From Candidatus Methanomethylophilaceae archaeon (lineage in GTDB: Archaea > Thermoplasmatota > Thermoplasmata > Methanomassiliicoccales > Methanomethylophilaceae), in contig CALUHR010000002.1 of assembly GCA_944320495.1 (NCBI GenBank), positions 36,609 to 100,608 on the forward strand: 64,000 nt of DNA, in the 5' to 3' direction. The first letter of the stretch is position 1; every line of letters starts with the position of its first letter. Shown here one piece after another: positions 1 to 7,386 of the stretch. The notes under the pieces are model-generated. The model saw only the letters and a program-made list of their open reading frames with translations. It was not told the origin of the DNA and did no database searches. Position numbers and translations under genes: made by a program.

Positions 1-1
1 A

Positions 2-478
2 GTGGACTGCTTCCTGTACCTCGGAGAGGGGGACTTCCATCCCCTTGCGGCCGCCCTCGGAGCGGGCAGGACCGTCATGGTCCTCAACCCCGTGACCGGG
101 GAGATCAGGGACATGTCGGAGTCCAGGGACCGCCTGATAAGGCGCAGATTCGCGGCGATACAGTCCGCCAGGGAGGCGCAGAGGTTCGTCATCATCGTCT
201 GCAGCAAGATAGGCCAATGCCGCAGGGAGCTCGCCGCGGAGGCGGAGCGCATGATATCCGAGACGGGACGCTCCGGCGTGACGGTGGTCCTTGAGGAGCT
301 GACGCCAGACTCCCTCGCCTCGTACAACGCGGATGCGTTCGTGTGCACCGCATGCCCGAGGGTCGCAATGGACGAATCCGCCCGCTACGGCCGTCCGATG
401 CTGACGGTCCCGGAGCTCGAGATCGCCCTCGGACTCAGGGAGTGGACCGGATACCCGTTCGATCAGATCAGGGGATGA
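2..478 (+). CDS. dph2: Dph2, 2-(3-amino-3-carboxypropyl)histidine synthase, C-terminal part
   Basis: Radical-type [4Fe-4S] enzyme that transfers the 3-amino-3-carboxypropyl group of SAM to a histidine of elongation factor 2, the first step of diphthamide synthesis. Only the last 158 codons are in the window; the frame is open to the left edge, so the GTG at position 2 is not the true start. The stretch VCTACPR near residue 113 carries the third cluster cysteine of the archaeal Dph1/Dph2 family, and IVCSKIGQ precedes it as in homologues. It ends in TGA, and secG follows after 85 bases with its own TATA box. The identification is firm; the missing N-terminal two thirds cannot be judged. Confidence 0.88.
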   Translation: MDCFLYLGEGDFHPLAAALGAGRTVMVLNPVTGEIRDMSESRDRLIRRRFAAIQSAREAQRFVIIVCSKIGQCRRELAAEAERMISETGRSGVTVVLEELTPDSLASYNADAFVCTACPRVAMDESARYGRPMLTVPELEIALGLREWTGYPFDQIRG

Positions 479-532
479 GCCTGGCACATCCTGTCCGAAC
501 CCTTTCCGACGCACGTTCCTCCAGCCTCTAAG

Positions 533-540
533 TATTTATA
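533..540 (+). promoter_or_regulatory. TATA box of secG
   Basis: The AT stretch tatttata stands in GC-rich sequence 24 to 31 bases before the ATG of secG, the usual archaeal distance for a transcript with a very short or absent leader. Confidence 0.55.
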
Positions 541-563
541 GGGACCCCATTTAACGGTGGTCC

Positions 564-728
564 ATGGCAAAGAAGAACGACACGGGATTCCAGTCCTCTG
601 CCGGTCTGATGAGGTACTTCGACACCGAGAACCAGAAGGGTATCAGGATCAGTCCCCGCACCGTCATCGGACTCGCGATCGGCCTGATCGTCGTGGTCAT
701 GCTTCTCGGCGTCTTCGTCCCCCTCTGA
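564..728 (+). CDS. secG: Sec61-beta / SecG, preprotein translocase small subunit
   Basis: Single-pass beta subunit of the SecYE-beta protein-conducting channel. The 54-residue product begins MAKKNDTGFQSSAGLMRYFD, the hallmark of archaeal Sec61-beta, followed by a charged linker and one C-terminal membrane segment (about residues 34 to 53, rich in I, L and V). Its length matches the family (50 to 60 aa). The ATG at 564 is the only start giving this N-terminus, and a TATA box lies about 28 bases upstream. It is monocistronic, with a hairpin right after the stop. SecY is encoded separately at about 61 kb. Confidence 0.93.
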   Translation: MAKKNDTGFQSSAGLMRYFDTENQKGIRISPRTVIGLAIGLIVVVMLLGVFVPL

Positions 729-745
729 GACGAGACCTAAAAACT

Positions 746-761
746 GCGGACGGTCGTCCGC
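746..761 (+). terminator. Hairpin terminator after secG
   Basis: Perfect palindrome (stem GCGGAC, 4-base loop) 17 bases after the secG stop, followed by a T-rich stretch (atttacatttctatcttt). This is the most terminator-like hairpin in the window. Confidence 0.6.
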
Positions 762-846
762 GATTTACATTTCTATCTTTCAGCTGTTGCTATGTGCGTT
801 GCCCTGTCCGGCAAACGTTATCCGATTGGAACGATGAAGAAGGGCC

Positions 847-863
847 GCCCGGCGATGCCGGGC
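847..863 (-). terminator. Hairpin after the CPA2 antiporter gene
   Basis: Perfect 7-bp stem GCCCGGC with a 3-base loop, 14 bases past the stop of the leftward antiporter gene. No strong T run follows on the minus strand. Confidence 0.45.
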
Positions 864-876
864 ATTGTTTGTTTGA

Positions 877-2181
877 TCAGACCCTGTCCTCTGGCAGGAT
901 CTTGTACTCGTCGTGGTACTTGGACCTGAACATCTTGGAGATGATCGGCGGCGCGATGAGCGTCGTAATGACGGACATCAGGACGACGACGGCATAGAGC
1001 TCGGAGGACATCGCACCGGAGGACAGACCGATGGATGCGACAATGATACCGACCTCTCCTCTGGGCACCATACCGAATCCGATGATGTTGAGGGAGTGCC
1101 TGTCCAGCGTCTTGTCTCCCATCTTGGAACCGAGGCTGCATCCGATGTACTTGCCGATGACGGCAAGGACGATGACGACGGCCGCGAGAAGAAGGACGGA
1201 ACCGTTGGACAGTGTGTTGAGGTCCACCTGCATCCCTACGTTGAGGAAGAAGAAGGACAGCATGAACGTGGTGATCGAGTCGATCTTCTTCTCCAGGTCC
1301 CACTCCCATGCGTGATCAGCGAACATCATGCCTGCGAGGAACGCACCGATGATGGCCGCCAGTCCGATGATCTCGGCGAGAGCGGACATGGCGAGACAGA
1401 CGATGATGGCGACGACCAGCATGTTGACCGACATCGGGACCTTACCCTCGGCCATCTTCGCCTTGCGGCGGGCCTCGAAGTAGTCATAGATGCGCGGGAT
1501 GACCCACTTGCAGATCGCGATGATGGCGAGCACGAAGATGGCCGCCTGCGCGATGATGAGGATGATACCCCCTATGGAGAGAGAATCGCTCGTGGCCATT
1601 CCCTTGACGATGGCGAGGACGATCATCCCCAGGACATCATCGATGACCGCGGCAGCGATGATGATCCTAGCCTCGCGGGTGTCCATGAGCTTCATGTCCT
1701 TGATGATGCGAGCGGTGATTCCGACCGACGTGGCGACCATCGCTGCACCGAGGAACATGGCGTGGTTCATGTTGCCGTCATAGGCCATGATCACGATCAC
1801 GCCGAAGATGAACGGTACGATGACCCCCAGCAGGGCACAGAGGAAGGCTGGCTTCCCCGATTTCATCAGATCGTTGACGCGCGTCTCCAGCCCCACAGTG
1901 AACAGCAGGAATATCACTCCGATCTCGGCGAGCGCGTAGATCACATGGTAGACGTCGTTCCCATGATCGGTCAGGACTCCCGGCTCGGGCATGACACATC
2001 CGAGCACGCCTTCGAGCAGGGTGGTGTCACCGATCGGAATGTTCGCTACCGCGATTCCGATGAGAATCTCCCCGATGAGGCCTGGGAGCCCGAACCTGGA
2101 CACTATCGCAGAGCCCACGCGGGCGAGTGCGAAGAGGACCACCAGAGTCACGAGAATCTGGGCCAGGTATTCCAATTCCAT
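877..2181 (-). CDS. Cation:proton antiporter, CPA2 (KefB/NapA) family
   Basis: Integral membrane antiporter exchanging Na+ or K+ for protons. The 434-residue product has about 12 hydrophobic segments spread over its full length, with the charged helix containing AAAVIDDVLG, whose ND/DD-type aspartate pair is the ion-binding site of CPA2 proteins, and the conserved GLETR and GFGMVPRGEVG regions. There is no cytosolic TrkA-N domain at the C-terminus, so it is the short Na+/H+ type rather than full KefB. I chose the ATG at 2181, which opens directly onto the first membrane helix; the open frame extends 21 codons further upstream without supporting features. Monocistronic; the exported ion is not decided by sequence. 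Confidence 0.88.
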   Translation of the reverse strand: MELEYLAQILVTLVVLFALARVGSAIVSRFGLPGLIGEILIGIAVANIPIGDTTLLEGVLGCVMPEPGVLTDHGNDVYHVIYALAEIGVIFLLFTVGLETRVNDLMKSGKPAFLCALLGVIVPFIFGVIVIMAYDGNMNHAMFLGAAMVATSVGITARIIKDMKLMDTREARIIIAAAVIDDVLGMIVLAIVKGMATSDSLSIGGIILIIAQAAIFVLAIIAICKWVIPRIYDYFEARRKAKMAEGKVPMSVNMLVVAIIVCLAMSALAEIIGLAAIIGAFLAGMMFADHAWEWDLEKKIDSITTFMLSFFFLNVGMQVDLNTLSNGSVLLLAAVVIVLAVIGKYIGCSLGSKMGDKTLDRHSLNIIGFGMVPRGEVGIIVASIGLSSGAMSSELYAVVVLMSVITTLIAPPIISKMFRSKYHDEYKILPEDRV

Positions 2182-2240
2182 GACGACGCGAATCGTTCTG
2201 GATATATAACAAGGTGCGGAGGTTTTACATAACATTGGAT

Positions 2241-2280
2241 GCACCCGGGGGAACCCCCCGGGTGCCGGGCCTCGGCCCGG
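2241..2280 (-). terminator. Tandem GC-rich hairpins between acidic-protein genes and antiporter
   Basis: Two adjacent inverted repeats: an 11-bp arm beginning GCACCCGGGGG with a 3-base loop (2241-2265), then CCGGGC/GCCCGG (2265-2280). They lie 40 to 80 bases downstream of the acidic protein gene on the minus strand and upstream of the antiporter start, so they probably end the acidic-gene transcript. No long T run follows. Confidence 0.45.
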
Positions 2281-2323
2281 GATGTGTGGATGTTTCCGGA
2301 AGTCGTTTGATTGGTGTTTAGCG

Positions 2324-3139
2324 TCAGAAGGAGAACGACACCCTCCATCCGCCCTCGGGGACCCTCTGGGGGCCGAAGGTGAACATCACGAGCGGCGTGT
2401 TCTCGACGGGCTCCGCCTCGGCGTCAGACTGGACGCATTCATCTGTGGCGGCCTCCGGGATCTCCATGTGCTCCGGCAGCGCCTCAGGGATCTCCGGAGC
2501 GGCGAGCATGAGGGCCCTCACGGGAGCGGCGAGCATGGCCATGGACGGCTGAGCGACCTCGTACACCGGCTCCGGCATACTGATGATGCCCATGGCGGCG
2601 TAGTCGCAGAGGAATCCGCATTCCTCAGGCAGGTCGAAGGCGTCGCTGTCCTCGAACGGGACGTCCCACACGTGCTCCGAGTCGCCGACCAGGGAACCTA
2701 TCGAGACCCAGTCGGGCTGCTCCTCGAAACCGCATGTCGTCGCCATCAGGGCTCCGAACGCGTCGCATGCCGCCTCCGGTACCTCGTACGGGACCTCGGC
2801 CTCCTCGCGGGTGAGCACGTCGGCCCATATCGACTCTGAGCCGTCATCCGGAATCTCCGGATCCTCGCATACCGACTCGGCGGAGAGTTCCGCCACCAGG
2901 GGATCGGCCAGGCACATGAGGTCGAAGACCTCGTCCTTGACGCGCATCCTCGGCGTGTCATCGAATATGAAGGCCTTGACGAAGCGTTTGGCGCACCCAT
3001 CGTCCGGCATCCATGGGTCCGGCTCGACCATCGGCTCCAGCTCGTCTATCGCGAGCCTGGGGACGGTCAGCACCATGACGTCGCGGACACGGTCCGTCAC
3101 TTTGGCGGACTCCGCGACCTGGGAGCCGAGGCCCTTCAC
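2324..3139 (-). CDS. Acidic protein of unknown function, second of a GTGA-overlapping pair
   Basis: I do not recognise this 271-residue protein. It is strongly acidic with few lysines, contains several short blocks rich in E, D, P and A, has no signal peptide and no membrane segment, and has isolated cysteines without zinc-binding spacing. Its reading frame overlaps the upstream acidic gene: a GTG codon at 3139 shares four bases (GTGA) with that gene's TGA stop. This supports translational coupling, but there is no Shine-Dalgarno at proper distance, so a frameshifted single gene is the alternative (the second frame is -1 relative to the first). Both halves have similar composition. Function cannot be inferred. 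Confidence 0.6.
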   Translation of the reverse strand: MKGLGSQVAESAKVTDRVRDVMVLTVPRLAIDELEPMVEPDPWMPDDGCAKRFVKAFIFDDTPRMRVKDEVFDLMCLADPLVAELSAESVCEDPEIPDDGSESIWADVLTREEAEVPYEVPEAACDAFGALMATTCGFEEQPDWVSIGSLVGDSEHVWDVPFEDSDAFDLPEECGFLCDYAAMGIISMPEPVYEVAQPSMAMLAAPVRALMLAAPEIPEALPEHMEIPEAATDECVQSDAEAEPVENTPLVMFTFGPQRVPEGGWRVSFSF

Positions 3140-4608
3140 TCCAAAGGGCTCTGGAGCCCCTCCTTGGACTCCTCCTTGTCGACGCTGACCAGCATTCCGT
3201 TGCTGAACTTGAAGCGGGCGGACCTCGTGGACCTGGGGCGGGTGATGACCGGGTCGGCCATGGGGGGCAGAGCCTCTCCCTCGGCATCGATGGCGCATCC
3301 GGGCCTGGTTGCCACGGCGGAACCGGTGGCCGCCATCTGCGGGGCGACCATGGTGGCCTCGATGCTGCTGGCGACGACGTCGGAGGAGGGTTCGCTGCCC
3401 TCGACGTGGAGACCCTCTATTACCTCGGCGGGCTTGGCGGCCTCCGCGGCGACGACCTCGTCGATCACCGCTCCGACCACGGCCTCGTCGATGACGGACT
3501 CCGCGACCTCCTGCTCGATGACCGCCTCGATGTCGGCCTCGACGACGGGAGCCTCGATCGCGTCTGCGACAGGAACCTCCGCCTGGACCTCCTCGACGGG
3601 GGTCTCGACTGGAGTCTCGTCCACAGCCTCGACGACGGGGGTCTCCTCGACGGGAGCCTCGGCCTGGACCTCGGTCTCGTCATCATCGAAGAACCAGTCG
3701 TAATCCTCGACCTCGACGTTGCTGTCGCAGTCGAGCGTCTCCGGCTCCTCGGCCTCGGGCTCCGCCTCAATGAAGAACTCCTCGTGGCGCTCGGTGGCGG
3801 GCATGCCCATGAACACATCCTCGTTGAGCACGGGGGCGGGCTCGGCCTGGACCTCCTCGACGGGGACGGGCTCGGCCTGAATCTCCGGGACGGCCTCCTC
3901 AGCAGCGTCAGCGACCTCATGGCGCGGGGCAGAGACGATACGGCTCATCAGGGAGTCGTACGCCTTGGTGGCCTCCTCGGGCTTGGATTCGATTATGACG
4001 TGGTCATCATCGTCCTCGTCGTCGGCCACCTCGATGGAGGGGGCCGGATGGACGTTGCTGACACGGGTGACCTTATCCAGGAACCCGGGTCTCGTGACCT
4101 CGATGTGCCCGCCGTTGTTGACTCCGACCACTCCGACGTACGTGTTGGACTGCTGGGAGCTGAGCGGGACGTTCTTGAAGAGGCTCCTCGCATCCTCGGG
4201 AGCCGGCTCGGACTCGGCCTTGGTCTCGCTGTTGGTGGCGAAGGGGTCGGAGGATCCGACGAAATTGCCCTCGGTCGCCCTGACGAGCACAGGCTCGCCG
4301 TCGTTGAACAGGGCCTTGTCGGACATCCTGGAGATGAAGATCTCGCTGTCGTCCTTTATGTTGTATCTCTCGTAGCCGTAGTTGTCGAGCTCGCGGACTC
4401 CCTTGGAGTACACGGACGAATCCCTGTTGGCCATCCTGCCGTGGAGGTTCGTCCCCCTGTCCTTGAAGCTCTCCATGCCGCGGGAGATACTGTCCCCGAG
4501 GTGCGTGAGTCCGTTCTTTATCGTTGATGTCGCATCCGATGCGCTGATCGGAATACGAGCCTTGAAGCTCCTGCGAGAGCTACCGCTGTCTTGAGTGTTA
4601 TCACTCAT
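3136..4608 (-). CDS. Long acidic low-complexity protein of unknown function
   Basis: A 490-residue protein with no recognisable domain. Residues 1-130 are mixed, with basic and serine-rich stretches; about residues 190 to 410 form an E, V, A, P-rich low-complexity region with imperfect repeats such as PVEEVQAE and VETPVEE and a run of acidic residues (DDEDDDD). A basic patch RPRSTRSARFKF lies near the end. No membrane segment or signal peptide. I take the ATG at 4608; a GTG two codons upstream is possible. A TATA-like stretch (tttttttatag) lies about 40 bases upstream. It may be a scaffold or nucleoid-associated protein, but nothing in the sequence shows that. Confidence 0.6.
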   Translation of the reverse strand: MSDNTQDSGSSRRSFKARIPISASDATSTIKNGLTHLGDSISRGMESFKDRGTNLHGRMANRDSSVYSKGVRELDNYGYERYNIKDDSEIFISRMSDKALFNDGEPVLVRATEGNFVGSSDPFATNSETKAESEPAPEDARSLFKNVPLSSQQSNTYVGVVGVNNGGHIEVTRPGFLDKVTRVSNVHPAPSIEVADDEDDDDHVIIESKPEEATKAYDSLMSRIVSAPRHEVADAAEEAVPEIQAEPVPVEEVQAEPAPVLNEDVFMGMPATERHEEFFIEAEPEAEEPETLDCDSNVEVEDYDWFFDDDETEVQAEAPVEETPVVEAVDETPVETPVEEVQAEVPVADAIEAPVVEADIEAVIEQEVAESVIDEAVVGAVIDEVVAAEAAKPAEVIEGLHVEGSEPSSDVVASSIEATMVAPQMAATGSAVATRPGCAIDAEGEALPPMADPVITRPRSTRSARFKFSNGMLVSVDKEESKEGLQSPLE

Positions 4609-4649
4609 ATCCACATCCCATCCGTCTTTCGTGTATGTGGTATCACTAT

Positions 4650-4674
4650 AAAAAAAAGATGGAAGCTTAAAAAA
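4650..4674 (-). terminator. Oligo-T terminator after the NikR-like gene
   Basis: On the minus strand, just past the stop of the NikR-like gene, runs of six (4674-4669) and eight (4657-4650) thymidines occur within 25 bases, the classical archaeal oligo-T terminator. The second run also provides the TATA-like element of the acidic-protein gene downstream. Confidence 0.55.
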
Positions 4675-4689
4675 GACGGGCGGGAATCG

Positions 4690-5073
4690 TCATCCGCGGA
4701 CGAATTTCACGTAGTCCGCCTTGCCCTCCGACTGAATGTCGCGAAGCATCCTCGACAGGGTCTCGCCGTCGCAGGAGACGACCATGACCTCGAGGCACTT
4801 GTGGTTCCTGAGGTGGGAATGGAGCTGGGTCTTGATCGTCCTCTCGTACCTCCCCTGTATGCACATCATCCACGGGTCCTCGTGGTTCCCGCGCACGATT
4901 ATCAGGACTCCCTCGACGTCGCCCTCCATCGCCTCCATCTCACGGATGTCGGCGAGTGCGGCGTTTATGGAGGCGCGTACCGCCTCGGACCTCCCACTGA
5001 GGCCATAGGTCTCTTGAATCCTGTCCAGTGCCGCGAGGTTCTCGTCGTTCAGAGAGACGCTGACTATCCCCAT
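4690..5073 (-). CDS. NikR-like metal-responsive ribbon-helix-helix repressor
   Basis: Transcriptional repressor with an N-terminal ribbon-helix-helix DNA-binding domain (residues 1-45, beginning MGIVSVSLNDENLAALDRI) and a C-terminal ACT-like metal-binding domain. The segment LHSHLRNHKCLEVMVV (about residues 81-96) has the His-x-His and Cys spacing of the high-affinity nickel site of NikR. The 127-residue length is close to that of NikR (about 135). It is divergent from a ZIP-family metal transporter, and an inverted repeat just upstream of its start is the likely operator, so it probably represses both genes when metal is bound. Nickel is the best guess for a methanogen, but the metal is not proven because the neighbour is ZIP rather than NikABCDE. 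Confidence 0.85.
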   Translation of the reverse strand: MGIVSVSLNDENLAALDRIQETYGLSGRSEAVRASINAALADIREMEAMEGDVEGVLIIVRGNHEDPWMMCIQGRYERTIKTQLHSHLRNHKCLEVMVVSCDGETLSRMLRDIQSEGKADYVKFVRG

Positions 5074-5074
5074 G

Positions 5075-5114
5075 ATGCCACCTTAATAACTCTGCATGCT
5101 GATAGAGGTGGCAT
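5075..5114. promoter_or_regulatory. Inverted-repeat operator between the NikR-like and ZIP genes
   Basis: ATGCCACCT at 5075-5083 and AGGTGGCAT at 5106-5114 are perfect inverted half-sites with 22 bases between them, centred on GCATGC. Half-site centres are 31 bases apart, about three helical turns, like the widely spaced half-sites of NikR operators. The site abuts the repressor start codon and lies upstream of the TATA box of the ZIP gene. Confidence 0.65.
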
Positions 5115-5136
5115 ATTATTAACATTCTCAAAACAC

Positions 5137-5146
5137 TTTAATATTA
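5137..5146 (+). promoter_or_regulatory. TATA box of the ZIP transporter gene
   Basis: tttaatatta lies 20 to 29 bases before the ATG at 5166, predicting a nearly leaderless transcript starting just downstream of the repressor operator. Confidence 0.55.
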
Positions 5147-5165
5147 ACATGCCCAACACTCAGAC

Positions 5166-5960
5166 ATGGACACCGTCATCCTGTTCCTGGCCTATTCGAT
5201 CGGTATCCTGGCGCTATCAATGATCGGAGCCTTCCTGCCCCGCATCAGGATGCTGTCGGACCGTCAGATCCACCTGCTGGTGGCGCTCAGCGCCGGCATA
5301 TTCGTGGGTCTGTTGTTCCTCCTCCTGCTCCCAGAGGCCTTCGACGCCAACATCCACGCCTACGACGGCCACGAGGGGATCAACTATGCGCTCTACGCCA
5401 TCCTGGCGGGATTCCTCCTGATCATGGCGGTCGAGATCTACCTGAAGCACCGCCACATGTCCGGATGCTCCTGCGAATGCGGATCCGACTCCCACAGCCA
5501 CAAGCTCACGTCGATGTCCTCCTTCATCGGACTGTCCATCCACGCCGCCTGCGACGGTCTCGCACTTGCCGCCACCTTCCTGGCCGGGGGCGAGATAGCC
5601 GCCATCACCACGGTGGGTATGTGCGTTCACAAGTTCGTCGTCCTGTTCTCGCTATCGTCGATGCTCCTGGTATCGGACATCCCGAAGAGGAAGAGCATGT
5701 TTTACCTGCTGGGATTCGGCCTCATCACCCCCGTGGCGGGTCTCGTGTTCTTCGCCGTGCTCAGCGGGCTCTCTGACATCAGCGGCCTCACTGGGATCCC
5801 CTTGGCGTTCGCCGCGGGTACGTTCATGTACGTCGCGCTGTGCGACATCCTCCCGGAGGCGTTCCACCGCAAGAAGCAGGACCTCCAGTCCTTCGGACTC
5901 GTGATCCTGGGAATCGCGATCGTCCTAGCCATCACAATCATCTTCCCGCACACCCATTGA
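5166..5960 (+). CDS. ZIP-family divalent metal transporter
   Basis: Membrane carrier importing Zn2+ or a related divalent cation. The 264-residue protein has eight hydrophobic segments, with a metal-binding His/Cys-rich loop between the third and fourth (HRHMSGCSCECGSDSHSHK, about residues 98-116). The fourth helix contains SIHAACDG, which replaces the usual HSxxEG metal site, and the fifth contains HKFVV. It is divergent from a NikR-like repressor and preceded by its operator and a TATA box, so expression should respond to metal. Given the repressor type, nickel or cobalt import is possible as well as zinc. Confidence 0.87.
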   Translation: MDTVILFLAYSIGILALSMIGAFLPRIRMLSDRQIHLLVALSAGIFVGLLFLLLLPEAFDANIHAYDGHEGINYALYAILAGFLLIMAVEIYLKHRHMSGCSCECGSDSHSHKLTSMSSFIGLSIHAACDGLALAATFLAGGEIAAITTVGMCVHKFVVLFSLSSMLLVSDIPKRKSMFYLLGFGLITPVAGLVFFAVLSGLSDISGLTGIPLAFAAGTFMYVALCDILPEAFHRKKQDLQSFGLVILGIAIVLAITIIFPHTH

Positions 5961-6038
5961 GTGCGCTCAAAACGGGGTTCGGCCCTCACGCAGGGCTTCC
6001 CCGCAACCCTTAAGGTATGACGGACATGGGGAATCCAC

Positions 6039-6974
6039 ATGCTGGTAGAATCGGACCTGTGGTACGTCTTCATCGCCATCATCATCGTGCTCCTGGCAGC
6101 CGATCTGTGGATCAACAGGAAGCCGCACCACATCCCCCTGAAAAGCGCTCTGGCCCAGACGTGCGTCTGGGTGGGTGTCGCCCTCGCCTTCGGCGTCCTG
6201 CTGTTCATCGTGACGAAGGACGCCGAAAAGACGATGGAGTACTACACCGCGTACGCCATCGAGGAGGCGATGAGCATGGACAACCTGTTCGTGTTCATCA
6301 TCCTGTTCGCATACTTCGGAATCAAGGACGAGGATCAGCACCATGCGCTGTTCTACGGCGTCATCGGTGCCATCGTGTTCCGTGCGATCTTCATCTTCGT
6401 CGGTGTGGAGCTCATCGAGAGGTTCGAGCCGATCCTCTATGTGTTCGGAGTGATCCTGCTGATAATAGCGCTGAAGACGCTGTTCAGCAAGGACGACGAC
6501 AACAAGGAGAACAAGATCGCGAAGTACATGAAGAACCGCTTCAACTACGTCGACGGCGACGAGACCCGCGGAAAGATGTTCGTGAAGGTCAACGGCAAGC
6601 GCGTCATCACGATTCTGTTCCTGTGCGTCATCGTCATCGAGCTGACCGACATCGTGTTCGCCCTGGACTCCATCCCGGCGGTCCTGGCGATCTCCACCGA
6701 CACACTGGTCATCTACACCTCGAACATCTTCGCGGTCATGGGCCTCAGGTCCCTGTTCTTCGTCATCCACGGAGGCATGGAGTCCATCAGGTACCTCAAG
6801 TACGGTCTCGGGGTCATCCTGCTGTTCGTGTCCATGAAGCTGCTGTTCCTGCACGACTTCCCCGTCGTCTGGTCCCTGGTCATCATCATCGGAGTGCTCC
6901 TGATCACCATCGTGGCATCCCTGCTCAAGAACAGGTCCGAGAGGGCGAAGGCCGGAAAGGCGCAAAACCCCTGA
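6039..6974 (+). CDS. TerC/Alx family membrane protein, probable manganese exporter
   Basis: Integral membrane protein of the TerC superfamily; the bacterial member Alx exports Mn2+. The 311-residue product has about nine hydrophobic helices and the paired acidic motifs of the family: EEAMSMDNLFVF (about residues 74-85) and ELTDIVFALDSIPAV (about residues 203-217). The ATG at 6039 opens onto the first helix. A hairpin with a pyrimidine-rich tail follows the stop. It sits between two metal-regulated loci, in keeping with a role in metal homeostasis. Confidence 0.88.
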   Translation: MLVESDLWYVFIAIIIVLLAADLWINRKPHHIPLKSALAQTCVWVGVALAFGVLLFIVTKDAEKTMEYYTAYAIEEAMSMDNLFVFIILFAYFGIKDEDQHHALFYGVIGAIVFRAIFIFVGVELIERFEPILYVFGVILLIIALKTLFSKDDDNKENKIAKYMKNRFNYVDGDETRGKMFVKVNGKRVITILFLCVIVIELTDIVFALDSIPAVLAISTDTLVIYTSNIFAVMGLRSLFFVIHGGMESIRYLKYGLGVILLFVSMKLLFLHDFPVVWSLVIIIGVLLITIVASLLKNRSERAKAGKAQNP

Positions 6975-6982
6975 AACTCCAG

Positions 6983-7000
6983 GACGGGGGCCTCCCCGTC
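6983..7000 (+). terminator. Hairpin terminator after the TerC gene
   Basis: Stem GACGGGG/CCCCGTC with a 4-base loop starting 9 bases after the stop, followed by the pyrimidine-rich catccttccttcccc. Confidence 0.55.
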
Positions 7001-7036
7001 CATCCTTCCTTCCCCCTACTCACATTCATTATGTCC

Positions 7037-7051
7037 AACCCGTTACGGGTT
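7037..7051. promoter_or_regulatory. CsoR-type operator before the repressor gene
   Basis: Inverted repeat AACCCG-TTA-CGGGTT ending four bases before the ATG of the CsoR-like gene. It shares the CCCN(3-5)GGG core with the two repeats before the P-type ATPase, so it is a probable autoregulatory operator. Confidence 0.6.
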
Positions 7052-7055
7052 AGGT

Positions 7056-7328
7056 ATGAAGCAATGCATGGACGCGGACAATCTGCACCGTCGCCTCAAG
7101 AAGATCCAGGGGCAGATCGCCGCGATAGACCGGATGATCGACGAGGACGTCCCGTGCGAGGACATCATCGTGCAGGTCAACGCCGTGAAGAGCGCGGTCC
7201 ATAAGGTCGGCCAGATCATCATGGAAGGACACATCCAGCACTGCGTCAGGGACGGTATCGAACACGGCGACGCCGACAAGACCATCGCCGAGTTCACCAA
7301 GGTCATCGAGCAGTTCTCTAAGATCTGA
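7056..7328 (+). CDS. CsoR/RcnR-family metal-sensing repressor
   Basis: All-helical DNA-binding repressor (DUF156) released from DNA by metal. The 90-residue protein has the Cys-His-Cys copper-site pattern of CsoR: Cys in DVPCEDIIVQ (about residue 34), His in EGHIQHC (about residue 59) and Cys four residues later. It lies directly upstream of a heavy-metal P-type ATPase and is preceded by its own operator-like inverted repeat; two more repeats separate it from the ATPase. The sensor residues favour Cu(I), although related proteins sense Ni, Co or formaldehyde. Confidence 0.88.
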   Translation: MKQCMDADNLHRRLKKIQGQIAAIDRMIDEDVPCEDIIVQVNAVKSAVHKVGQIIMEGHIQHCVRDGIEHGDADKTIAEFTKVIEQFSKI

Positions 7329-7338
7329 CAACCTCTTG

Positions 7339-7379
7339 ATACCCCCTACGGGTATTAATACCACTACCCCGTAGGGGTA
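7339..7379. promoter_or_regulatory. Tandem CsoR-type operators flanking the ATPase promoter
   Basis: Two inverted repeats: ATACCC-CCTAC-GGGTAT (7339-7355) and TACCCC-GTA-GGGGTA (7365-7379). A TATA-like tattaata (7353-7360) lies between them, so bound repressor would cover the promoter. The second repeat ends eight bases before the GTG start of the ATPase. G/C-tract repeats of this shape are typical of CsoR sites. Confidence 0.68.
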
Positions 7380-7386
7380 TCAGAAG

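Noticed and set aside
913..2232. Long open frame antisense to the antiporter gene
   Set aside because: Its H/D/E/R-rich composition is the mirror of a membrane-protein gene in GC-rich DNA; no start signal or domain.
2241..2280. Possible riboswitch before the antiporter
   Set aside because: The structure is two simple GC hairpins without a recognisable conserved core; better explained as a terminator.
3406..4527. Long plus-strand frame opposite the acidic protein gene
   Set aside because: L/D/G-rich repeats are the antisense reading of the E/V/A-rich repeats; no ribosome binding site.
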